This document shows, piece by piece, positions 16,724 to 28,439 of a stretch of 64,000 bases of DNA; position 1 is the stretch's first letter; every line of letters begins with the position of its first letter. The translations under genes and the position numbers were made by a program. The notes beneath the pieces are model-generated. The model was not told the origin of the DNA. It saw only the letters and a program-made list of their open reading frames with translations, and searched no databases. Location: positions 1,219,088 through 1,283,087 of the forward strand of contig NZ_JACSPO010000001.1 of assembly GCF_014837105.1 (NCBI RefSeq), in the 5' to 3' direction. Source of the stretch: Oceanitalea stevensii. GTDB taxonomy: Bacteria; Actinomycetota; Actinomycetes; Actinomycetales; Actinomycetaceae.

Positions 16724-17155
16724 GTGAGTACTGCCGCACCGCAGCACCTCGGGACCGGCCAGCAGCCGCCCGGACGCCCGTCCATCGGCGAGCTGGTGGC
16801 GAGGATCTCCGACCAGTTCTCGCGCATCCTGCGCGGCGAGCTGGAGCTCATCCAGGTCAAGGCGGCAGCCAAGGCGAAGAAGGTGGGCGCGGGCGCCGCG
16901 ATGTTCGCCGTCGCCGGCCTCCTCGGCTTCTTCGCCCTCGCCCTTCTCATCACCACCGCGGTGCTGGGCCTGGCCGAGGCGCTCCCGGCGTGGCTGTCCG
17001 CCCTCATCGTCGCCGTCGTCCTGCTCGTCATCGCTGGCATCATCGCCCTCGTCGGCAAGAAGATGCTGCAGTCGGGCGAGGCGCCCTCCGCGGAGGAGAC
17101 CAAGGCCAACCTCAAGGCCGACCTCGACGCCGTCAAGAAGGGCCTCAACTCATGA
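16724..17155 (+). CDS. actinobacterial holin-X / phage-holin family protein
   Basis: A 143-residue membrane protein. An amphipathic N-terminal segment (about 20-55, LVARISDQFSRILRGELELIQ) precedes two hydrophobic helices (about 58-82 and 88-112), and the C-terminus is a charged, coiled-coil-like Lys/Glu/Ala stretch. This matches the putative actinobacterial Holin-X family (DUF1469), which is chromosomal and not part of a prophage. The start is GTG behind GAGGGAGA. It is coupled to the following DUF3618 gene by an ATGA overlap. An envelope-stress or membrane-organising role is presumed for the family. Confidence 0.85.
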   Translation: MSTAAPQHLGTGQQPPGRPSIGELVARISDQFSRILRGELELIQVKAAAKAKKVGAGAAMFAVAGLLGFFALALLITTAVLGLAEALPAWLSALIVAVVLLVIAGIIALVGKKMLQSGEAPSAEETKANLKADLDAVKKGLNS

Positions 17156-17469
17156 GCGACGACAAGCGCACCCCCGAGCAGATCCAGGCGGACCTCGCCC
17201 GCACGCGGCAGGAGCTGGCCGGCTCCGTCGACGAGCTGAGCACCATGCTCGACCCGCGGGAGCAGATCAAGGAGGCGAGGACGAGCCTCAAGGCCGCCGT
17301 CAGCCGCACGGGTGAGTCCGCCCGGCACGCGGCCAAGGGCGCCGAGACCAAGGCCCAGTCCCTGCTGGACGACGCGAAGGGCGGGGACCCCAAGGCCATC
17401 GGCATCGTCGGTGCGGGCGCGGCCGCGCTCGCCCTCGTCATCACGGTCGTGGCACGCCGCTCCCGCTGA
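17152..17469 (+). CDS. DUF3618 domain membrane protein
   Basis: A 105-residue protein whose N-terminal RTPEQIQADLARTRQEL (about 6-22) is the DUF3618 signature. A predicted coiled coil or helical hairpin runs to about residue 75, and one transmembrane helix (about 83-98) is followed by a basic RRSR end that should face the cytoplasm. It overlaps the holin-X gene by four bases and ends before a 14-base-pair terminator. Holin-X plus DUF3618 is a recurring actinobacterial pair, so the two are likely partners. Function is unknown. Confidence 0.88.
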   Translation: MSDDKRTPEQIQADLARTRQELAGSVDELSTMLDPREQIKEARTSLKAAVSRTGESARHAAKGAETKAQSLLDDAKGGDPKAIGIVGAGAAALALVITVVARRSR

Positions 17470-17481
17470 GCCACGCACACC

Positions 17482-17514
17482 ACGCGCGCAGGGCCCCGGT
17501 GGCCCTGCGCGCGT
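17482..17514. terminator. bidirectional hairpin terminator
   Basis: A perfect 14-base stem, 17482-17495 against 17501-17514, with loop CCGGT. It sits between the DUF3618 gene and the convergent bldC. Confidence 0.8.
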
Positions 17515-17519
17515 TCTGC

Positions 17520-17729
17520 TCAGCCCGTGGGGCGCTGCGCGCCCATCCCGTTCGCGACGAGCAGCTCGTCGACCTCGCTGCGGCGGTAGCGGCGGTGCCC
17601 GCCGAGGGTGCGGACCGCGGTGAGCTTCCCGGCGTTCGCCCACCGGGTCACCGTCTTGGGGTCGACCCGGAACCGGGCAGCCACCTCACCGGGGGTCAGC
17701 AGTGTCTCCTCGCGATGATTCTCGTCCAT
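17520..17729 (-). CDS. bldC: BldC family MerR-like DNA-binding regulator
   Basis: A 69-residue winged-helix protein. LLTPGEVAARFRVDPKTVTRW (about 10-30) and KLTAVRTLGGHRRYR (35-49) are close to invariant in BldC, a head-to-tail oligomerising regulator that binds direct repeats and controls development and other regulons in actinobacteria. Length and start match the family; AGGTG lies upstream of the ATG. The sequence upstream also stays open in frame to 17912, but that extension is not family-like. It is convergent with the holin-X/DUF3618 pair and divergent from the DUF3073 gene. Confidence 0.95.
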   Translation of the reverse strand: MDENHREETLLTPGEVAARFRVDPKTVTRWANAGKLTAVRTLGGHRRYRRSEVDELLVANGMGAQRPTG

Positions 17730-18006
17730 GGTGCACCTCAGTTCCGTCACGGCCCGGGCCGGCTCACCCGCCAGATGACTCACGCTAACTCGCCCGATTC
17801 GGGCGAAAAGCGGACGAAGGTCCCGTGTCCCCCACGGCGCTCGGACCCCCGGCCGGGCCGGCGGAGTGAGCGGCCGCACGTGCGCTGGATGGTCGAACCG
17901 CCACTCGACCATGTACCGTGGGGCTCACGAACCATGACCACATAAATGGGGCCGCACTGACACCGTCGGTGCCTGCCCCTCTTCTACGTTGGAGGGGGTC
18001 GACGCC

Positions 18007-18192
18007 ATGGGGCGCGGCCGTCAGAAGGCCAAGCAGACGAAGGTCGCTCGCCGGCTGAAGTACTACAGCCCGGAGACCGACTACCAGGCTCTCGAGAGAG
18101 AGCTGGCGTCTCAGAGCCATGACCGGGACATGCACGACTTCGAGATCCCCTCCGCAGAGGATGACGACGACTGGCGTCTCCGCTCGGACTAG
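18007..18192 (+). CDS. DUF3073 family protein
   Basis: A 61-residue actinobacterial protein. MGRGRQKAKQTKVARRLKYYS at the N-terminus is the hallmark of DUF3073: strongly basic, followed by an acidic C-terminal half (EDDDDW). A GGAGGGG site precedes the ATG by eight to nine bases. It is encoded next to the purine gene purM in many actinobacteria, as it is here (convergent). The charge-split composition suggests nucleic-acid or ribosome association, but no function is known. Confidence 0.93.
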   Translation: MGRGRQKAKQTKVARRLKYYSPETDYQALERELASQSHDRDMHDFEIPSAEDDDDWRLRSD

Positions 18193-18221
18193 GTTCACCG
18201 TCGCCCACGGCGACGGCGTGA

Positions 18222-18279
18222 CAGCGATCCTCAGGTCGCCGCTTCCCCACGGGGACGCGGCGACCTGAGCTGGTCGCTG
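18222..18279. terminator. bidirectional two-step hairpin
   Basis: A perfect 13-base inner stem (18230-18242 against 18257-18269) is extended by an outer CAGCGA/TCGCTG stem (18222-18227 against 18274-18279). It separates DUF3073 from the convergent purM. Confidence 0.75.
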
Positions 18280-18282
18280 CTC

Positions 18283-19389
18283 TCAGCTGCGGTACTCGCC
18301 GTGCATGCGCACGGCGCCGCCACGCATGCCCTTGGTGCCGGTGACGACGTCACCGTCGCTGACGGCGAGGCGCTCCACCGTGCCCAGCTGCCAGGCGTCG
18401 ATGCCGGCTGCGCGGGCCGTCCGGACCGCCTGCTCCGCCGCGGACGGCGCGAGCACGGCCACCATGCCGACGCCGAGGTTGAGCGTCTGCTCGAGGTCGG
18501 CCCACTCGACCGGGCCGAGGCGACGGACGACGTCGAAGACGGCCGGCACCTGCCACGAGCCGCGCTCGACGTGGCCGACGAGACCGGCGGGCAGCACGCG
18601 GGCGAGGTTCGCCGCGAGCCCGCCACCGGTGACGTGCGACAGGGCGTGCAGCCCGTCGTCCTCCGCGAGCTCCAGGCACAGCCGCGTGTACAGACGGGTG
18701 GGCTCGAGGAGCTCCTCCCCGACGGTGCGGCCGAGCTCGGCGACGTCCCGCTCCAGCGACCAGCCGCTCACCTCGAGGACCCGTCGCACGAGGGAGTAGC
18801 CGTTGGCGTGCAGCCCGGAGGAGGCGAGCGCGACGAGGACGTCGCCCTCGGCGACGCGCTCGGGGCCCAGCACGCGGTCGGCCTCGACGACGCCCGTCGC
18901 GGCGCCCGCGACGTCGTACTCGTCGGGGCCGAGGAGGCCGGGGTGCTCGGCCGTCTCCCCGCCCACGAGGGCGGTGCCGGTGAGGGCGCAGGCCTCGGCG
19001 ATGCCGCGGACGATGTCGGCGATGCGCTCGGGCACGACCCGCCCGCAGGCGATGTAGTCGGTCATGACGAGCGGCCGGGCGCCCACGACGACGATGTCGT
19101 CGACGACCATGCCGACGAGGTCGTGGCCGATGGTGTCGTGGACGTCCATGGCCTGGGCGATGGCGACCTTGGTGCCGACGCCGTCGGTCGAGGTGGCGAG
19201 GAGCGGACGGCGGTACTCGCGGAGCGCGGAGGCGTCGTACAGGCCCGCGAAGCCGCCGGCGCCGCCGACGACCTCGGGCCCGTGGGTGGCGCGCAGCGCG
19301 CCCTTCATGAGCTCGACGGCGCGGTCACCCGCCTCCGTGTCGACGCCGGCCGCGGCGTAGCTGATGGGGGTGCGGTTCTCGGTGCTCAC
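18283..19389 (-). CDS. purM: phosphoribosylformylglycinamidine cyclo-ligase
   Basis: A 368-residue cytosolic enzyme that makes 5-aminoimidazole ribonucleotide (AIR) from FGAM with ATP, step five of purine synthesis. PurM landmarks include YAAAGVD near the N-terminus, STDGVGTKV (about 66-74), DLVGMVVDDIVVVGARP, GGETAEHPG and LASSGLHANGYSLVR, and a C-terminal AIRS domain with HVTGGGL. The length is normal. The GTG start overlaps the purF stop by four bases, so purF-purM are translationally coupled. The shared hairpin at 18222-18279 ends the operon. Confidence 0.97.
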   Translation of the reverse strand: MSTENRTPISYAAAGVDTEAGDRAVELMKGALRATHGPEVVGGAGGFAGLYDASALREYRRPLLATSTDGVGTKVAIAQAMDVHDTIGHDLVGMVVDDIVVVGARPLVMTDYIACGRVVPERIADIVRGIAEACALTGTALVGGETAEHPGLLGPDEYDVAGAATGVVEADRVLGPERVAEGDVLVALASSGLHANGYSLVRRVLEVSGWSLERDVAELGRTVGEELLEPTRLYTRLCLELAEDDGLHALSHVTGGGLAANLARVLPAGLVGHVERGSWQVPAVFDVVRRLGPVEWADLEQTLNLGVGMVAVLAPSAAEQAVRTARAAGIDAWQLGTVERLAVSDGDVVTGTKGMRGGAVRMHGEYRS

Positions 19390-20903
19390 TGCGCTCCAGC
19401 GATCGTCAGGGACCCCGGGTGCCGGGGCGGGAGGACCTGGTAGTCACGCCGCTCGGCCGAGCCCTCGGCGTCCTCGACGGGCACGGGGTACTCGCCGGTG
19501 AAGCAGGCGGTGCACAGCCGCGTGCGGGGCACGGCGGTGGCCTCGATCATCCCGTCGGTGGAGATGTACCCGAGGCTGTCGGCGCCGAGGGAGGCACGGA
19601 TCTCCTCGATGCTCATGCCGTTGGCGATGAGCTCGGCCCGCGTGGCGAAGTCGATGCCGTAGAAGCACGGCCACTTCACCGGCGGGGAGGAGATGCGGAC
19701 GTGGATCTCCGCGGCACCGGCCTCGCGCAGCATGCGGACGAGGGCGCGCTGGGTGTTGCCGCGGACGATGGAGTCGTCGACGACGACGAGCCGCTTGCCG
19801 GCGATGACCTCGCGCAGCGGGTTGAGCTTGAGCTTGATGCCGAGCTGGCGGATCGTGTCGGTCGGCTGGATGAAGGTACGCCCGACGTAGGCGTTCTTCA
19901 CCAGCCCCTGCGCGAAGGGGATCCCGGACTCCTGGGCGTACCCGATCGCGGCGGGCGTCCCGGAGTCGGGCGTGGGGATGACGAGGTCGGCCTCGACGGG
20001 GTGCTCGCGGGCCAGCACGCGGCCCATCTCGCTGCGCGCCGCGTTGACCGAGCGGCCGGCGATCTGCGTGTCCGGCCGGGCGAGGTAGACGTACTCGAAG
20101 ACGCAGCCGCGCGGGCTCGGCTTGGCGAAGTGCTGCGAGCGCAGCCCGTCCTCGTCGACGACGACGAGCTCGCCCGGCTCGATCTCCCGGACGAAGGTGG
20201 CGCCGACGATGTCGAGGGCCGCGGTCTCCGAGGCGATGGCCCAGCCGCGCTGCAGCCGGCCGAGGACGAGGGGCCGGAAGCCGTGGGGGTCGCGGGCGGC
20301 GTAGAGGGAGTGCTCGTCCATGAAGACGAGCGAGAAGGCGCCCTCGAGGAGCGGCAGCACGCTCATCGCCGTCGCCTCGAGGGACCCGGTGCCCTCACCG
20401 GCGGTCCCGGACAGCAGGGCGGTGATGACGGCGGTGTCGGTGGAGCTGCCCCGCCCGAGCTCGCCGGACAGGTCCGTGCCCGACTGCTCGCGCACGAGCT
20501 CCATGAGCCGGCGCGTGTTGGTGAGGTTGCCGTTGTGGCCGAGGGCGACCGTGCCGCTGCCCGCCGGGCCGAGGGTGGGCTGGGCGTTCTCCCACGCGCT
20601 GGCCCCCGTCGTCGCGTAGCGCACGTGCCCGACGGCGATGTGTCCCTGCAGCGCGGACAGCGTCTGGTCGTCGAAGACCTGGGACACGAGGCCCATGTCC
20701 TTGTAGACGAGGAGCTGCTCGCCGTTGCTCGTCGCGATGCCGGCCGACTCCTGGCCGCGGTGCTGCAGGGCGTAGATGCCGAAGTACGTGAGGCGCGAGA
20801 CCTCCTCACCGGGCGCCCAGACACCGAAGACCCCGCACTCGTCCTGGGGAGGGGCCTCTCCCGGGAGCAGGTCGTGACTCAGCCGTCCGTCTCCGCGTCG
20901 CAC
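19386..20903 (-). CDS. purF: amidophosphoribosyltransferase
   Basis: A 505-residue enzyme for the first committed purine step, moving glutamine-derived ammonia onto PRPP. A short propeptide (PPQDE) precedes the N-terminal nucleophile Cys of CGVFG, and QHRGQESAGIA follows. The PRPP loop is LVVVDDSIVRGNTQ. Four Cys in RGCVFEY, WPCFYG and LCTACF match the iron-sulfur class described in Bacillus. I chose GTG 20903: GACGAT ends six bases upstream (leaderless pattern) and the protein then starts VRRGDGRL, as in relatives. GTG codons at 20921 and 20936 are alternatives. Confidence 0.95.
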   Translation of the reverse strand: MRRGDGRLSHDLLPGEAPPQDECGVFGVWAPGEEVSRLTYFGIYALQHRGQESAGIATSNGEQLLVYKDMGLVSQVFDDQTLSALQGHIAVGHVRYATTGASAWENAQPTLGPAGSGTVALGHNGNLTNTRRLMELVREQSGTDLSGELGRGSSTDTAVITALLSGTAGEGTGSLEATAMSVLPLLEGAFSLVFMDEHSLYAARDPHGFRPLVLGRLQRGWAIASETAALDIVGATFVREIEPGELVVVDEDGLRSQHFAKPSPRGCVFEYVYLARPDTQIAGRSVNAARSEMGRVLAREHPVEADLVIPTPDSGTPAAIGYAQESGIPFAQGLVKNAYVGRTFIQPTDTIRQLGIKLKLNPLREVIAGKRLVVVDDSIVRGNTQRALVRMLREAGAAEIHVRISSPPVKWPCFYGIDFATRAELIANGMSIEEIRASLGADSLGYISTDGMIEATAVPRTRLCTACFTGEYPVPVEDAEGSAERRDYQVLPPRHPGSLTIAGAQ

Positions 20904-20945
20904 GGGTGCATCGTCCCACACGCCGGCCGGTAGCACCGAGGGCTG

Positions 20946-22388
20946 TCAGACAGGTGAGAAGCGCACCGTCCGCCCGGGGACGTCCACCTCGTCCAGCCGC
21001 ACGGTCACCTGCTCGCCGAGCGGCAGCTCCGTCGCCCGGACGGACGCCTCCACGGCGGGCTCGGCGATGACGACCGTGCCGCGCACGCCGGCGTCGTCCT
21101 CGTCGACCTCGACGACGACGCCACGGAACTCCTCCCCCACCCTCCCCTCGAGGACGAGGGCCTCGACGGCGTCGACGGCGCCGCGCTCGTAGCGCCCGGC
21201 CCGCTGGGTGGCGCGGGCCATGACGCGGGGCAGCTCGGGCAGCGCGTCGTGCACCCACCCGGGCACGGGCTCCCCGGCGCAGACGGCGCGGCAGACCTCG
21301 AGGCCGGCGCGGTCGACGAGGCGGCGCAGCGGCGCGGTGACGTGCGCGTAGTGGGCGGCGATGGCGGCGTGCCGGGTGTCTCCGTCGTCGTCCTGGCCGA
21401 GCACGGCATAGCCGGCGCCGCGGAAGAGGGTGGTCGCCTCGGTGAGGAAGGCGGCGTGGGCGGGGACGGCGGAGTCGAGGGTGGGGAGGAGGTCCTGGTA
21501 GGAGACGTCCTCGGGCCATGGGATGCCGAGGCCGCGGGCGGTGCGGCGCAGGCGGGCGAGGTCGCGCGGGTCGGCCGGCGGCAGGGTCCGCAGGATGCCC
21601 ACGCCGGCGCCGCGCATGAGCTCGGCGGCGCAGATGCCGGTGAGGAGGGAGATCTGGGCGTTCCACTCCTCGACGGGCAGGGTGGCGCGGAAGGCGAGGG
21701 TGTAGCCGCCGTCGCGCGTCACGACCTCCTGCTCGGGGATCTCGAGGGAGACGCCGCCGCGTGCCCGCTCCTGCGCGAGGCGCAGCTCGCCGACCCGGCG
21801 CAGCAGCCCGGGCAGGGTCGGCGGGACGGCGGGGTCGCTGCCGCCGTCGACGACGTCCTGGACCTGGCCGTAGGTGAGCTGCGCGCGGCTGCGGACCAGG
21901 GCCCGTCGGACTGAGGCCTCGCGGACCGCGCCGTCGGCGCCGAGCGCGATGCGCCACAGGTAGGCGGGACGGTCCTGGTCGGGCAGGAGGCTGGCGGCGC
22001 CGGCGCTGAGGACCTCGGGGTGCAGGGGCGTGGAGCCGGTGGGGCCGTAGACGGTGACGCCCCGCTCGTGGACGGCGGCGTCGAGGGCGCCGCCGGGCGT
22101 GACGAAGGAGGCGACGTCGGCGATGGCGTAGTGGACGAGGAAACCCTCGCCGTCCTCCTCGAGGTGGACGGCCTGGTCGAGGTCGCGGGAGCCGGGCGGG
22201 TCGACGGTGACGAGGGGCAGGTCGCGCGCGTCCGGGAGGGCGGGCAGCGGGCGCCGGGCGGCCTCCTGCGCCTCGGCCAGCGCCGCGGCCGGGAGGTCGA
22301 CGGGGATGCCGAGCTCGGCGCGGAGCTGGTCGAGGGACTGCGCGACGCGCGCAGGCGGGGCCGGCAGGTGGAGCTGGCGGGTGGGCAC
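20946..22388 (-). CDS. RNB-domain ribonuclease (RNase II/R family)
   Basis: A 480-residue 3'-5' exoribonuclease-like protein. The catalytic RNB domain carries DPPGSRDLDQA (about 62-72), whose Asp residues bind magnesium, followed by YAIADVASFV and later ATTLFRGAGYA and HYAHVTAPLRRLVDR. It lacks N-terminal cold-shock domains, so it is the short actinobacterial form, and the C-terminal about 70 residues may be an S1/OB-like domain (RGVVVEV, GEQVTVRL). GTG 22388 is preferred to 22409, which would overlap the upstream gene by 14 bases. It ends about 40 bases before purF. Confidence 0.9.
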   Translation of the reverse strand: MPTRQLHLPAPPARVAQSLDQLRAELGIPVDLPAAALAEAQEAARRPLPALPDARDLPLVTVDPPGSRDLDQAVHLEEDGEGFLVHYAIADVASFVTPGGALDAAVHERGVTVYGPTGSTPLHPEVLSAGAASLLPDQDRPAYLWRIALGADGAVREASVRRALVRSRAQLTYGQVQDVVDGGSDPAVPPTLPGLLRRVGELRLAQERARGGVSLEIPEQEVVTRDGGYTLAFRATLPVEEWNAQISLLTGICAAELMRGAGVGILRTLPPADPRDLARLRRTARGLGIPWPEDVSYQDLLPTLDSAVPAHAAFLTEATTLFRGAGYAVLGQDDDGDTRHAAIAAHYAHVTAPLRRLVDRAGLEVCRAVCAGEPVPGWVHDALPELPRVMARATQRAGRYERGAVDAVEALVLEGRVGEEFRGVVVEVDEDDAGVRGTVVIAEPAVEASVRATELPLGEQVTVRLDEVDVPGRTVRFSPV

Positions 22389-22395
22389 GCCGCGC

Positions 22396-22809
22396 TCAGT
22401 CCCGGCCACGGCGGCGCAGGGACCTGCGGTCGGCGACGAGCGCCCAGGTGAGGCCCGCGAAGACGCCGACGGTACCGGTCGCCAGGAGCAGGAGGAGGAA
22501 CAGCGTGCCGCGCGGGAGGTTGTCCGCGCCCACCGGGAGGACGGTGAGGACCAGCGCGACGACGACGCCGAGGAGGAGGCCGAGGAAACCGAACCGCCCG
22601 TAGCGGGGGGCGCGCCGCACCCGGCTCGGGTCGGCGACGTCGACCGCCCGGGCGACGGGGGCGTCCTCGGCGGATGCGGCGGCGTCGGGCGCGGTGTCGG
22701 CCGCGGGTGCGGCGGCGTCCGCGGGTGCGGCGTCCGTGGGAGGCGCGACGTCGGCGGGAGGTGCGGCGGGGTCGGGGGACGCGGCGGGGGCGGGCTCGGG
22801 CGTGCTCAC
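22396..22809 (-). CDS. Ala/Pro-rich membrane protein
   Basis: A 137-residue protein of unknown function. The first 60 residues are a disordered Ala/Pro/Asp-rich segment, then two transmembrane helices (about 72-90 and 100-122) and a basic C-terminus (RRSLRRRGRD), suggesting both ends are cytoplasmic. The GTG start is preceded by TACGTT ending seven bases upstream, a leaderless arrangement. It lies upstream of the RNB gene and may be cotranscribed with it, purF and purM. Confidence 0.75.
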   Translation of the reverse strand: MSTPEPAPAASPDPAAPPADVAPPTDAAPADAAAPAADTAPDAAASAEDAPVARAVDVADPSRVRRAPRYGRFGFLGLLLGVVVALVLTVLPVGADNLPRGTLFLLLLLATGTVGVFAGLTWALVADRRSLRRRGRD

Positions 22810-22816
22810 GCGGTCA

Positions 22817-22822
22817 AACGTA
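22817..22822 (-). promoter_or_regulatory. -10 box, leaderless promoter
   Basis: TACGTT on the minus strand ends seven bases before the GTG at 22809. No ribosome-binding site is present. Confidence 0.5.
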
Positions 22823-22852
22823 CCCCGCGGCCCGCGCGTGCTCTCGCCCGCG

Positions 22853-23227
22853 CTACCGGGTGATGAGCGGGAGCACGCCGGAGAGGTCGGCGCGGATGCC
22901 GGAGGCCGTCACCGCGCCGGACCTGCGGGCCTCGTCCCAGGAGAGGCGGCCGGTCGCCATGCGCAGCCACGTCTGCATGTCGGTCTCCACGACGTTGGGC
23001 GGGGTGCCCCGGGTGTGCCGCGGTCCGGCGATGGCCTGGACGGCCGCGGCGGGCGGCACCCGCACCTCGACGGAGTTGCCGGGCGAGCCCACCGCGAGCT
23101 CCTCGAGGGTGAAGCGGACCGCCGTGCGGACGACGGCGGCCGGCACCTGATCCCCGGCGTCCTCGGCGGCGCGCCACTGCCGCAGTGCCGCCATGCCCTC
23201 GCCGGGGTCGATGCGTCGTCGTGCCAC
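22853..23227 (-). CDS. sterol carrier family (SCP2-like) protein
   Basis: A 124-residue protein resembling the actinobacterial sterol-carrier family. RRRIDPGEGMAALRQW at the N-terminus is typical of this group, followed by a beta-rich SCP2-like fold with SVEVRVPP (about 55-62), and WLRMATGRLSWDEARRSG (about 89-106), where the lipid-binding domain's conserved helix lies. It lacks a signal peptide. The GTG start is leaderless (TACGGT ends six bases upstream). Ligand unknown. The gene follows cutC by 20 bases but seems to have its own promoter. Confidence 0.8.
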   Translation of the reverse strand: MARRRIDPGEGMAALRQWRAAEDAGDQVPAAVVRTAVRFTLEELAVGSPGNSVEVRVPPAAAVQAIAGPRHTRGTPPNVVETDMQTWLRMATGRLSWDEARRSGAVTASGIRADLSGVLPLITR

Positions 23228-23233
23228 GGGGAC

Positions 23234-23239
23234 ACCGTA
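23234..23239 (-). promoter_or_regulatory. -10 box, leaderless promoter
   Basis: TACGGT on the minus strand ends six bases before the GTG at 23227. It lies between the cutC stop and the sterol-carrier gene. Confidence 0.5.
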
Positions 23240-23247
23240 GCCGGGGA

Positions 23248-23964
23248 TCAGCGGCCGGCGAGCGCGGCCCGGACTCCCTCGAGAACGTCCCGGTCGGTGA
23301 CGTCGTACCCCGGGCGTCCGCCCCCCGGGCCGGAGGGGCCGCCGTCGGGGACGTGCCGCCGTGCCGAGAGATGGATCGCGTCGACACCGGCGTCCACGAG
23401 CGCGGGCACGTCCTCGGGTCGCAGGCCGCCGCCCGCCATCACCTGCAGGCGCCCGCCGGCCGCCTCGACCATCCGGCGCAGGGTGGGGACGCCGTCGGCG
23501 ACGGTCGGCGCACCACCGGAGGTGAGGACGCGCGTGAACCCGAGCCTGGCGAGGTCGTCGAGGGCGGCGGCCGGGTCGGGGAGCACGTCGACGCAGCGGT
23601 GGGCGGTCACCTCCAGGCCCTCGGCGGCGTACTGGAGCGCCTCGAGGGCGTGCCGGTCGAGCGTGTCCTTGGCCGTGAGGGCGCCAACGACGACGCCCGC
23701 GGCTCCGGCGTCGACGAGGGCCTCGATGTCCCGCACCATGAGGGACACCTCGGTCGCCGAGTACCGGAAACCCCCGGGGCGGGGCCGGACGAGGACGTGC
23801 ACGGGGACACCGGTGGCGACCACGGCCTCGACCATGGCGATGCTGGGCGTGAGCCCACCGACGTCGAGCGCCGAGCACAGCTCGACCCGGTCCGCGCCCG
23901 TGTCCCGGGCCAGCGCGGCCCCGCTCGCGTCCTGGACCGCGACCTCCAGCTGCAGCTCACCCAT
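23248..23964 (-). CDS. cutC: CutC family copper-homeostasis protein
   Basis: A 238-residue TIM-barrel protein. ADRVELCSAL (about 24-33) and LTPSIAMVEAV, VRPRPGGFRYSATEV (about 59-73) and VTAHRCVD (about 119-126) match CutC. Evidence for a true copper role in the family is weak; many members have unknown activity. Gene order is compact and the ATG is preceded by GATCGT six bases upstream, another possible leaderless start. The C-terminal segment after about residue 195 is Gly/Pro-rich and poorly conserved. Confidence 0.92.
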   Translation of the reverse strand: MGELQLEVAVQDASGAALARDTGADRVELCSALDVGGLTPSIAMVEAVVATGVPVHVLVRPRPGGFRYSATEVSLMVRDIEALVDAGAAGVVVGALTAKDTLDRHALEALQYAAEGLEVTAHRCVDVLPDPAAALDDLARLGFTRVLTSGGAPTVADGVPTLRRMVEAAGGRLQVMAGGGLRPEDVPALVDAGVDAIHLSARRHVPDGGPSGPGGGRPGYDVTDRDVLEGVRAALAGR

Positions 23965-24033
23965 GCGTCAACGATCCCGCATGCGGCGGGCCGGCGCCGC
24001 ACGCGCCGGCGTGACGGCGGCCTCAGCGCGGGC

Positions 24034-24453
24034 TCACGCCCCGGCCGGCTCGACGCGGAGCGTGGCGGCGCGGGCCTCCTCGCTGCGCGTGGGGTCGATC
24101 GAGGAGCGCGGCGCGTGCGCGTACTTGCGCTCGAGCTCCTCGTCGACGCGGTCCTGGACGGGGTCGTCCGCGGGGACGTGGGTGACGTGGACCGTCTCGC
24201 GCGGGAGGTCCAGCGCCGCGTCCCGGTCGCGCTCCGCGACGGCGCCGTCGCCCAGGGCGATCGCCACCGGGCGGCCGGACAGCGCGTGCCGGTACCACCA
24301 CGAGCCGGCGCCGTAGGCCGACCGCAGGTACGGCACGCCGTCGACGACCATCGCCCAGATCGGCGTCGCGACCGGCTGACCGCCGGCCCTCGTCGTCACC
24401 ACGGCCACGACCTCGGTGCGGTCGAGGTGGTCCCTCACGTCCTCGAAGCTCAT
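24034..24453 (-). CDS. DUF2255-like / pyridoxamine-oxidase-fold protein
   Basis: A 139-residue small protein. TPIWAMVVDGVPYLRS (about 30-45) and SWWYRHALSG (about 51-60) resemble the DUF2255 / PNPOx-like split-barrel flavin-binding family, in which the Trp-Tyr-Arg motif lines the cofactor site. It may bind FMN or F420, but no activity can be assigned. The C-terminal half is Asp/Glu/Arg-rich (RVDEELERKYAHAP). It is followed by an own-strand terminator-like hairpin only on the upstream side, separating it from gdhA. Confidence 0.72.
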   Translation of the reverse strand: MSFEDVRDHLDRTEVVAVVTTRAGGQPVATPIWAMVVDGVPYLRSAYGAGSWWYRHALSGRPVAIALGDGAVAERDRDAALDLPRETVHVTHVPADDPVQDRVDEELERKYAHAPRSSIDPTRSEEARAATLRVEPAGA

Positions 24454-24459
24454 GACAGA

Positions 24460-24498
24460 CCGAACCGCGGGAACCCCGAAGGTGTTCCCGCGGCTCGG
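24460..24498 (-). terminator. gdhA terminator hairpin
   Basis: A 15-base stem with one mismatch (24460-24474 against 24484-24498) and a nine-base loop. It lies between the gdhA stop and the DUF2255-like gene on the minus strand. Confidence 0.6.
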
Positions 24499-24509
24499 TG
24501 AGGGCTGGG

Positions 24510-28224
<3,715 letters not shown>

Positions 28225-28439
28225 CGGTGCCCCGTAATAGGACGGTAAAGGCATGCACGGCGGACAATCTACAGCCCCTCCGGCTGCGCGGCGCAGGTGG
28301 CCACCTGGCGGACCTGCCGGCTGGGCGTGAGGCCGCGGTGCTCCACAGGGCCGGGCCGGGGCGGCGGCGTCCACAGCTCGAGGGGCACCTTTCGGCGCCA
28401 TGTCGGAGAAATGTCGGTGGTGGCACCTAGCCTGGAGTC
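28225..28439. other. divergent promoter region purL / HNH
   Basis: About 215 bases. The HNH gene has a TAGCCT box at 28428-28433. For purL, the minus strand offers TTGTCC near 28267 and TATTAC or TTTACC boxes at 28236-28250. No small gene or extended hairpin is convincing. Confidence 0.4.
28428..28433 (+). promoter_or_regulatory. -10 box, leaderless promoter of HNH gene
   Basis: TAGCCT is followed by six bases and then the ATG at 28440. Confidence 0.6.

Noticed and set aside
11290..17469. 2059-residue plus-strand open frame
   Set aside because: It runs antisense through the nuclease-nucleotidase gene and is kept open only by high GC; its last 105 codons are the genuine DUF3618 gene and the rest is an Asp/Val/Arg-rich shadow.
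16724..17469. Prophage remnant suggested by the holin-family gene
   Set aside because: Holin-X and DUF3618 are ordinary chromosomal actinobacterial proteins; no integrase, terminase or attachment sites are present.
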